DNA of 64,000 nucleotides, taken from NCBI GenBank assembly GCA_032622095.1, contig CP136061.1:261794077-261858076 (forward strand), in the 5' to 3' direction. Shown in pieces: positions 57,601-64,000 of the stretch. Source of the DNA: Siphonodentalium dalli. Lineage: Eukaryota; Mollusca; Scaphopoda; Gadilida; Siphonodentaliidae. The position numbers and the translations under genes were made by a program. Under the pieces are notes generated by a model, which searched no databases, was not told the DNA's origin, and saw only the letters and a list, made by a program, of their open reading frames with translations. Each line of letters begins with the position of its first letter. The stretch's first letter is position 1.

Positions 57601-60600
57601 TGGTAGAACCTGTGGAAAAATATAAAGTGGAATGTATTTTGCAACATAAAATATAGGTAAAATTAAATTCAAATGAATTTTCATAACCTAACTGCAACGT
57701 AACTAGCTCAACTCCAAAGAGATATATTCTAGTGATGTCGCCACCATGTCGGTTCCAGTATGCACTTTCGTTAAGCGTCTGTATTCTTGCAAAGATATGG
57801 GTGTTGAATGGATAATTTACTGAAGAATGTCCTAATGGTTATATAAATGCATCTACTATTTTATTGTATTTTACAAGATGGCTTGAGGAAATAGCTCCCC
57901 AAATGAAATGAAGGATACAGTTGAACCTTTTTTGGATCTAGTGATGGAAATTCTTTCTTATTGAGACCCATTTCTTCGAGCCAGTTAGAAGCCCCTTCAT
58001 TCGACTCCACCAGATTATCGTCTTCTTCAGTATTCTCTTCCTGAGATGTATGAGCATCACTCGGTTCCTCATCTGGCCTAAAATCAAATAACGTTCAGAA
58101 AGAAATGAGACAACATGAATTAATGTCACAATTTATAATGGAAAATGTCTTTTTCCACTCTGGGTTAATTTATTTTGGAGGTGTGAGAAAGAACATATCA
58201 ACAAGGTATTATTTTCATTGAAATATGACATTTTCATTTTAAAGGATAAATTTGGTCTAGATACCACCGAATACAATCAGAAAACCCTCTTGATTGTTAT
58301 TAAAATGACCCAAATCCCAATCCGATCACATAATAAATAAGCCGAAATATTAATAAATAATGTTAGTAGTGCTTTAATAGTCAATTATTCACTCGGTGAA
58401 TTGTCATCACTCAGTATATATTCATCAGTATCAGTCAGCGAATGTATCAAATAACTGTTATACTAGTCCCATATACTCATTTAAGTTATTGTATAGGCAC
58501 TACTCAGGGAGTGGCTTGAGTTTATGCCCTGTATCAACATTATTTTTTACACAATCATGTGTGCCACGCATTGCCCAATCCAATTCCGTCAATTAATACG
58601 ATTATGTCTTGTACACGGAAATTCGTAATTTAATTTATGGCTTGAGCCATAAATTATATTTATATCAAATTATTAACTTTGATTTTAAGATAACCTGTTA
58701 ACCTGAACGTTTATAGATAGATAGATAGATTTATTTCCTCAAGCCATCAGATAATGGCGCAAGGAAACCAAAACACAAAACAATACATTATACATCGGTC
58801 AACGTTGTGAGGAACAACATACAAATTAATATATAAAATTAGACACGAAAACAACATGAGTTAGCTATGCGGATATGATTCGGAGTTCTTTACATACATA
58901 TTGTATGAATCTACATAATTTACTGTTAATTGACATTTTAGTATTTGAAAGTAAAATTCTGAGTTTAGACATGCTCGGGCATTCTCGATATGATCGATGT
59001 ATCACCCTGTCTCTTTCTTTGTCAAAATATGGGCACTGGAATATATAATGATATTCGTCTCCTAAATGTTCATGTTGGCACAATAAACAAATTCGGTTAT
59101 TTCTAGCTGTGCCATTCCACCGACCGGTTTCAATAGGCAAAGGGTGATTACTTGTTCTAAATCGGATTAGGGTTATTACACACGAATTATCCCACTTAGA
59201 TATGTAGCTTTCTTTTTCAAATTCCCGTTTATAGAATACATCTTTGACTCAAATTACTTATTTTTCTATATATTATTGACATTTGATCGTTGTTATTTCT
59301 GGGAATTTATTGAAATTCGCATAGAGTACCCCTTTAACCCTTTACCCAACAAACCGGCCAAATAAAGCTTCAACAGCCTAAATTATCTTGGGTCTGTCTC
59401 AATAGAACGATACAAATATGGATATCATTGGAACCGGCTCCTTGACCACATTGTGATAGTTACAGTTAGCCCTGTGCCAATGCATTCTCTTATATATGCG
59501 AGTCGACCATAGGTCGCCTCGCATATATAAGAGAATGCATTGGCCTAAAAAAAATCTTTTTTTACCATTTTTTCTTACATTCTTTAACAATTTTATAATT
59601 TTTAATGTGTTAAGCCAATGCATTCTCTTATATATGCGAGGCGACCTATGGTCGACTCGCATATATAAGAGAATGCATTGGCACAGGGCCCTTCTGTTGG
59701 GTAAAGGGTTAAGTCATACATCAGGATTTCTTCAGATGTAGAAGCAAATTAAGCAAGCATGAGTTTAATGTGCCTATACAAGCCTCACTAAATTCACCAT
59801 CTGCAAGCCTGCAAATAATTTCTAAAATTTCCCCGGAGTGTGCCTGTCACTATGACAGGCACCAACTGACTGGTGTCAGTCATATGAAGTTCAGTACCTG
59901 TCATGGATTTTTAATATAAACTGAGCTTCCTATACACTTTCAAAACCCCTGTACCCCAGTATAACGTCAGTATTATTGTGTTCTGTTATCAATGTTATGG
60001 TTTTACAATCTCTGACCTTGTTTATAATTATAATGTAACATAATGTTTGTTTTTCTGTAATGAACAGCATGATCAAAAGCTTAGATAGATCATAGATGAT
60101 CATAGATCATAGTCACTGTATTCCATGTAACAATGTCATATTGCCAAGCAATCACTAAGGAAGGTACACCAAAATGATTAAAACTTCGATCCATTTATCA
60201 GCATGGTAAACCGTAAATGGCCAAGTCGTTATTAATCCATTTTTTTACTGTTACGGTTTTAAGTTTAATACGCTGGGGTGGCGCATTGTCGCTTATTTTT
60301 GTGTCACATTTTTCTTCTTTCTTTTCATTGTCAACTCCGGCGCTTAAACCACTTTTTTCATTCTTTTTAACGAATAAATTTGTTATCATTTTGAAAATTG
60401 AATTTGGAATTCCCAGTTAACTAAAAATAGCAACGAACAATTCCGCATTATTATGTCGCCCGGAACGAAATGATTATTGGGTGCCCATTTTGTCGCAAAA
60501 TATTGCAGCTAACTCCCATCGACTGGCCATAATATATAGGGAGGATAGATGTCATACATTGTCTGTTCTTTAATTTGTTATAGGTAGTGGAGAAAATGTA

Positions 60601-62766
60601 ATCTCTTGCGATGGGTGTTTGACTAGTGGTCAACAGTATACATTCGTCTACCCACATCGATAGGCTCAGAGTTTTGACGAGTGCAGTAATACCAGTCATT
60701 CGGCAAACCTCGTCAGATTCCGTCACCGCCCCGGAGGCTCACGTCCAGTGACGGAAGATGCCGAATTAGAAGAGCATGAGCAGTCGCGACTTGCTAAATT
60801 TAATTACGAAAATAAATAAACACATGTGGTTTAGTAACTTTAGTAGTTTGCAGACTTGACCTTTTGGGACCTCATTCTGCAAATGACAAACACACTATAA
60901 TCAGGCTTGAAACTAAGTATTGTACAATTTGTATAAGAGCTATTATATTATATTGCATTCTACCTGTTGTCACCATCAGTGTTGTTTGGTGCCTCATCTC
61001 TGTTGGCCTTATTCCCTAACACTGGCATCGAGAATTCAATACCTGAAAGAAAATAATAAAACATGTCGCAATCACCAGCACTAAAAGTCTTATGTCTCCA
61101 GTGAAGTCATGAAGCAAGGGCTGCAAGGCACAATCACGCTTTTTTTTAAACACTTGGTTGAAATAAAAATAAAAATAAAATTGCATGATGATAGATACAT
61201 ACGGCAAAATGGAATAAATTGATTTATAGCTTAAAACAAGGCTTCAGGTGATAAAATAAAAATGAAAACTGTTTCTGTCACCTCTAAATCTAAGTCTGCT
61301 GCAGTCTTTTTTTCCATAAAACAATAAAATACAATTTCAACAAATGGGATTTCAAAGAAAAAAGATAAATAAACTAATAAATAAACTAATTGGACTGTTT
61401 TTATTTTTTCCCCAAAATTTAAATTTTTTGGTCGGTCAGGTCAGCTAACCAAGTTATTAAAAATAAGGCCTCACCTGAAATATAAATTAATTGTTGATTA
61501 GACCAACTTAATTCAAGCCTGAAGCTGTATTTCCCAACTGTATCTCCAATCGTATCCAAAATTAACGCCCGAAACCTCAGGCTTTCATGCAAATTCACAA
61601 GACAGGTCAATCGTATTGAACACAGCAGCCCTCTGGAATTAATGCCGATGAGCACATGCGACATTGTGGACCACGATGAATTTAGGACCACCATAAAATA
61701 TCAGAATTAATCATTATATTTGTACCTAAGTCTATGCAGACAAATAGAAAATAACTACCGCTATATATTCCAATACCATCGTTTCAACAATGTTTAAAGA
61801 TGGAGCTTCCTAAATATGTTTTATATAGTTTCCAGGGTATAAAATAATATATATGAGTTGAAGACACCTGTCCTAAACACTTCTATCAATTAATATTTAT
61901 TATATATAGATATTTTCTTATATAATGCAATAATTAATTGGGACATTTTTTCATTATTAGTTTTTTTTATTTTAGATAGAGTTATCCCATATGCTATGCT
62001 CCGAACTAAATTCACCTTCATTCCATCTGGGGACCTCATTCTGCTAATGGCAGATACACTATTTCAATGCTTGCTTTTGTCCTCTGTACTTTTTAATAAC
62101 TCCCCACAACAGTTTATTAATTTCATCCAGAATAAGGTGCCTGTCATTTGCAGAATGAGGTCCCCAGAGGGTGAATTTAGTGATGCTATCCCGCATAGTG
62201 GGCTAGCTTCACTAAATTCACCCTCTGGGGATCTCATACTGCTTAGGCCTCATCTTCTCAGGAGTTTCTTTGTTATCAAATTTCTATAGAAACTTCTTCA
62301 CATAGATTCTATTCCCTTTTTAGTTTAGTTTCTCTATATCCCCAAATTGGCAGACAACACATTCCATATTCGAGGTTCCCAATGGGTGTACATCACAATT
62401 TTCACCATTTGGGAACTTCAATCCAGTCTATATCTCCCATAGCAGATGAGGCCATGCAGAATGAGGTCCCAAGAGGGTGAATTTGGTGACGTTAGCCCGC
62501 TGTGTGAGATAGCATCACTAAATTCACCCTCTGGGGACCTCATTCTGCAAAAGAGACACACTAAACTCAGGCTTGATTTTATCATACCTTCTTCCTTTAG
62601 AGCGGCTCTCAGCCCGCGGGTCGTCGGAGATAGGACAGCGACCATTTCAGACCTGCCACATAAGCCGGCCGCTTGGAACAGCACAGTGAACTGATGTGTA
62701 CACAGATAGAAGTAAGCACACCTCTGACTTCTTAATAAATGGAACACAGATGTAAAGCTATCCACC
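54317..62766 (-). CDS. DONSON: DONSON, replication initiation/fork protection protein (3' five exons, partial gene)
   Basis: DONSON (Drosophila humpty dumpty) helps load GINS onto MCM to build the CMG helicase and protects replication forks in the nucleus. Five exons on the - strand (62766-62588, 61042-60964, 58077-57919, 55319-55124, 54667-54317) chain in phase to give 320 residues and a TGA at 54319-54317. Landmarks, in order, are CTHQFTVLFQAAGL, LSPTTRGLRAALKEEG, IEFSMPVL, an acidic spacer, NWLEEMG, NRPESLLLIQG, QAGIPPTILSPVAYRGAT, the GAIMP segment and NHEPTNPFN, and a C-terminus ending YYSNGTYYWS. These match the C-terminal half of animal DONSON (about 566 residues in human) as I remember it. 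The spacing between WLEEMG and RPES is 26 residues here with the exon joins chosen. The N-terminal exons are not visible. Confidence 0.9.
54985..55190 (-). repeat. 67-bp tandem triplication across a DONSON exon-intron junction
   Basis: Three copies of a 67-bp unit hold the last ~45 bases of the exon, the donor and the start of the intron. Donor positions are just below 55124 (GTAAGT), 55057 (mutated to ATAAGT) and 54990 (GTAAGT). 67 is not a multiple of three; reading past the first donor hits a TGA within the second unit. The distal copy encodes SPVAFRGDTLKTMK, with Phe at the Tyr position of the used copy. Confidence 0.9.
55124..55319 (-). CDS. DONSON: DONSON exon with PPTILSPVAYRG
   Basis: A 196-bp exon encoding QRECFRIIDNRPESLLLIQG, ADVQALFNFLLNLKSCISPT and GVQAGIPPTILSPVAYRGAT then LKTMK, with a consensus GTAAGT donor. 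Its acceptor (ACATGACAAG) is weak. Alternatives are GTCAG six bases further in, or an AG 41 bases upstream. The exon end and donor are tandemly triplicated (see the repeat at 54985-55190). Confidence 0.88.
55683..56057. mobile_element. piggyBac-type MITE with different ends but the same hairpin
   Basis: TTAA at 55679-55682 and 56058-56061. Ends CCCTTTCAGTGCCAG and CTGGCACTGAAAGGG differ from the CCCTTTACCCAACA family. Inside is one copy of the CCAATGCATTCTCTTATA hairpin (55732-55799), including its CCCTGTG lead-in. It lies in a DONSON intron. Confidence 0.88.
56179..57153. mobile_element. hAT-type non-autonomous element, 975 bp
   Basis: Ends CAGAGCTGTTAAGTTT and AAAACTTAACAGGTCTG are inverted, and ATGCCCCC is duplicated at 56171-56178 and 57154-57161. 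Inside is a ~160-bp tandem duplication (TGCTTCTTTAAATTTTTTAATAAATGGTGG-like, in two copies near 56755 and 56910). No transposase ORF is present. It lies in a DONSON intron. Confidence 0.9.
57489..57609 (-). other. Exon-like 40-codon cassette in a DONSON intron
   Basis: On the - strand a TTTTTCCACAG acceptor is followed by 121 bases with no stop in one frame and then a perfect GTAAGTAAG donor. The entry phase fits the upstream DONSON exon (CT|G). The exit phase fits only if the downstream exon uses its inner GTCAG acceptor. The residues (FYHNLGLNSDLRVGYRC...) match nothing I know in DONSON. Confidence 0.25.
57919..58077 (-). CDS. DONSON: DONSON exon with NWLEEMG
   Basis: A 159-bp exon after a GATTTTAG acceptor. 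It encodes an acidic linker (PDEEPSDAHTSQEENTEEDD) followed by NWLEEMGLNKKEFPSLDPKK and VQ(L). The donor chosen is GTATCC (below 57919). A nearer GTTCAA would also split the exon but would shorten the segment and leave a different phase. The chosen join reproduces the human residue spacing to RPES. Confidence 0.82.
58713..59250 (-). pseudogene. 5'-truncated LINE: C-terminal end of a reverse-transcriptase ORF
   Basis: Reading the - strand, an uninterrupted frame from about 59240 to a stop just below 58865 gives FEKESYISKWDNSCVITLIR, FRTSNHPLPIETGRWNGTAR and NRICLLCQHEHLGDEYHYIF then QCPYF. The I-C-LC...DE-HY-F-CP pattern is the cysteine-rich end typical of non-LTR retrotransposon ORF2 proteins. 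The 3' tail ends in a (TATC)n tract at 58713-58731. RT and endonuclease domains are absent, so this is a dead 5'-truncated copy in a DONSON intron. Confidence 0.8.
59338..59708. mobile_element. piggyBac-type MITE, copy 3 of the CCCTTTACCCAACA family
   Basis: TTAA at 59334-59337 and 59709-59712, ends CCCTTTACCCAACA and TGTTGGGTAAAGGG, with two opposite CCAATGCATTCTCTTATA hairpins. Very close to 11699-12070 and 48856-49247. Confidence 0.9.
60850..60912. mobile_element. Fragment of the palindromic GAATGAGGTCC MITE
   Basis: GGGACCTCATTCTGCAAATG, ACAAACACACTATAATCAGG and CTTGA correspond to the right arm of 48629-48779. The left arm is missing. Confidence 0.7.
60964..61042 (-). CDS. DONSON: DONSON exon with IEFSMP
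   Basis: A 79-bp exon after TTTCTTTCAG, with donor GTAGAA. It encodes (G)IEFSMPVLGNKANRDEAPN and then NTDGDN(R). The IEFS-P motif is conserved directly after the KEEG of the previous exon. Phase 2 in and phase 2 out. Confidence 0.88.
61043..61980. other. DONSON intron, nothing recognised
   Basis: AT-rich sequence with short open frames only (for example 61419-61694 on the - strand). None has splice context or family similarity that I can support. Confidence 0.5.
61998..62083. mobile_element. Fragment of the palindromic GAATGAGGTCC MITE
   Basis: CTAAATTCACCTTCATTCCA TCTGGGGACC and CTCATTCTGCTAATGGCAGA with ACACTATTTCAATGCTTG correspond to the right arm plus outer segment of the 48629-48779 element. 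Confidence 0.7.
62130..62245. mobile_element. Palindromic GAATGAGGTCC MITE, copy
   Basis: TGCCTGTCATTTGCAGAATG, GAGGTCCCCAGAGGGTGAAT on the left and TTCACCCTCTGGGGATCTCA on the right, around CCCGCATAGTGGGCTAGC. Confidence 0.82.
62455..62575. mobile_element. Palindromic GAATGAGGTCC MITE, copy next to a DONSON donor
   Basis: CAGAATGAGGTCCCAAGAGG on the left and ACCCTCTGGGGACCTCATTC on the right, followed by ACACACTAAACTCAGGCTTG. It ends about 15 bases from the donor of the 62588-62766 exon. Confidence 0.82.
62588..62766 (-). CDS. DONSON: DONSON exon with FTVLF...SPTTRGLR
   Basis: A 179-bp exon after a TTTTCTTTCAG acceptor (reading the - strand), with donor GTATGA below 62588. It encodes VDSFTSVFHLLRSQRCAYFY, LCTHQFTVLFQAAGLCGRSE, then MVAVLSPTTRGLRAALKEE plus one base. 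The base before V completes a codon from an unseen upstream exon, probably Trp by comparison with human DONSON. Confidence 0.92.
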
Positions 62767-63364
62767 CTGAAAGAAAATTTGTCACCAATGTAAAAATTTG
62801 TCACCAATGTAAAATCTAACCTAAAATGTGAATTTGGCATGTTAAATATAGATTTCAGGGTTGCATAGGTAAACCTGATGATACACTGTAACTGTTGGCG
62901 AGCATGGAATAGCAAGGCCATCTACAGAATGCATGTATTATCACATGAAACCCCTATTATATCATTAAGAAAGCCATTACATATTTTCTTATCTCTCACT
63001 AGTGACAAATAAGTGTGGGCCAACTGGGCAGCGCACCAACAAATGACTCTACATTAAATGAGGCGGATTAATACTATTTCGTAAAGCCGCAAATGGCAAA
63101 AACACCAGACAATGCAAAATTATTGCTTTGTTCATTAAAGTTAAATTATTGTCCAACTTCATTGCACTAACCAAAATAGACACAAAAACAAAGAGGCAAA
63201 TTGGGGACTATATTTTCTGTCGGCAGCTCGAGCGAGCATACTGTCGTATACGGTTGTGAAGCGTCTCAGCCAACAATGGAAATGTATGCATTTTAAAGCT
63301 TCTGGTAAGGATTTTGATTTGTTAAAAAGGCATAAAGCTCTAGTTTTTTCATGTGATATACAAG
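62767..63364. other. Upstream DONSON intron, no exon recognised
   Basis: A short duplication (AATTTGTCACCAATGTAAAA twice near 62776-62813) lies just beyond the exon acceptor. I found no exon encoding the expected upstream DONSON residues. Confidence 0.5.
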
Positions 63365-63511
63365 ATCTCCAATGAGTTATGTTGGGATATAACATTTTTA
63401 TGAAACGAGTTTGATAAATTTGATTCACAACTTGTCTATGACTCGTTGTGAATCAAATTTATCAAACTCGTTTCATAAAAATGTTATATCCCAACATAAC
63501 TCATTGGAGAT
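63365..63511. mobile_element. Foldback with ~66-bp perfect arms
   Basis: ATCTCCAATGAGTTATGTTG, GGATATAACATTTTTATGAA and ACGAGTTTGATAAATTTGAT are followed, after a ~14-base loop (CTTGTCTATGACTC), by their exact complements. Arm identity is essentially complete, so it is recent or maintained. Confidence 0.92.
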
Positions 63512-64000
63512 ATATCTCTGAGTTTTATATGCAGCCCTTGTTTTAATTAATAATCGAAAAAACTGACCAGCTGATGAAACATCTGATAGCCACAACCAAA
63601 AAACGTCAATAAATATACTGTTAATTCATATCCCTTACCCGTATATAAAGTTGGGCAGTACTATTTCATTCACCCGTCGGTACACGAATTTAAAACTGAG
63701 CGAAAAATAGTAAGACTTTAATTTAAAATAAACCACAGCGAAAACAAGAGAGTTATGTTAATGAGTAACCTACATTACGAAACGTTTAACACTGCCTATA
63801 CATGTAGGCCTATATTTACATTCGGTCAACCAATATCAAAACATTTACTCAATGCTAAGCGACGTACAAATCATGGTAATTTGGAATAGCCTTGATAAGA
63901 TAGCCCAAAATTGTGCCTCTATATATGGAGCCTTTATACAACGTCACAAATAATATACATCAATTCTAAAACCACCTCGTATTTAATGTAAGGACACACA
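63512..64000. other. No feature recognised
   Basis: AT-rich sequence up to the window end. I see no supported exon or repeat. Confidence 0.5.

Noticed and set aside
57919-57931. Alternative DONSON donor directly after DPKK (GTTCAA)
   Set aside because: It is a poor donor consensus and would leave a shorter gap than the family spacing. The GTATCC donor six to eight bases later fits phase and length.
60451-60726. - strand frame of 91 codons
   Set aside because: No recognised family, no splice context in phase with DONSON, and it lies in an intron. Kept as unassigned.
62418-62921. A single 167-codon gene on the - strand
   Set aside because: Only 62588-62766 is DONSON-like. The remainder crosses a GTATGA donor, a TTTTCTTTCAG acceptor and a palindromic MITE.

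Overview
This is an animal nuclear genome window, most likely from a mollusc or another lophotrochozoan. It holds intron-rich genes with GT-AG junctions, long AT-rich introns and very abundant tandem and transposon-derived DNA. The mollusc guess rests on dispersed repeats carrying GGGGGTATAC and CCGTCCGTCCG stretches, which I associate with such genomes; it is an inference, not a proof. Only two protein genes are supported, and they are convergent (tail to tail). On the + strand, the 3' ten exons of CTU1, the cytoplasmic tRNA thiouridylase, run from 3002 to 17111. On the - strand, the 3' five exons of DONSON, a replication-initiation and fork-protection factor, run from 62766 down to 54317. 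Exon phases chain without a break in both genes. The 5' parts of both lie outside the window or were not recognised.

Layout. 1-1075 is a ~57-bp tandem array. 1076-17111 is CTU1, with introns full of minisatellites (27-bp at 1443 and 10130, 22-bp at 4499, 33-bp at 6235, 20-bp at 15088, ~160-bp at 15560), foldbacks and MITEs. 17457-47975 appears to be one small MITE that has ballooned. Its left end is split by two nested insertions (17478-17984 and 18001-18622). An internal segment is amplified into about 600 copies of a 39-bp satellite (18791-23870 and 29476-47685). A 5.6-kb long-inverted-repeat element (23871-29475) is inserted inside the satellite with a 3-bp AAT duplication. An unexpanded copy of the same MITE, with about one satellite monomer, lies at 48079-48501. 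48600-50560 holds three more MITE types and a 12-bp array. 50560-52670 has no recognised gene. 52680-54170 is a ~170-bp diverged tandem repeat. 54317-62766 is DONSON, whose introns carry a hAT-like element, TTAA-flanked MITEs and a truncated LINE. 62767-64000 is probably a further DONSON intron.

Most notable points: (1) satellites appear to be born inside dispersed elements at least twice (39-bp and 27-bp), with unexpanded copies still present in the window; (2) the big satellite has clear higher-order duplications of 1.1-3.0 kb; (3) both genes carry a tandem triplication exactly across a splice junction (30-bp at a CTU1 acceptor, 67-bp at a DONSON donor); (4) the 5.6-kb inserted element has mirrored clusters of AAGATGGC motifs. 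All long ORFs in the satellites come from repeat periods divisible by three and are not genes.
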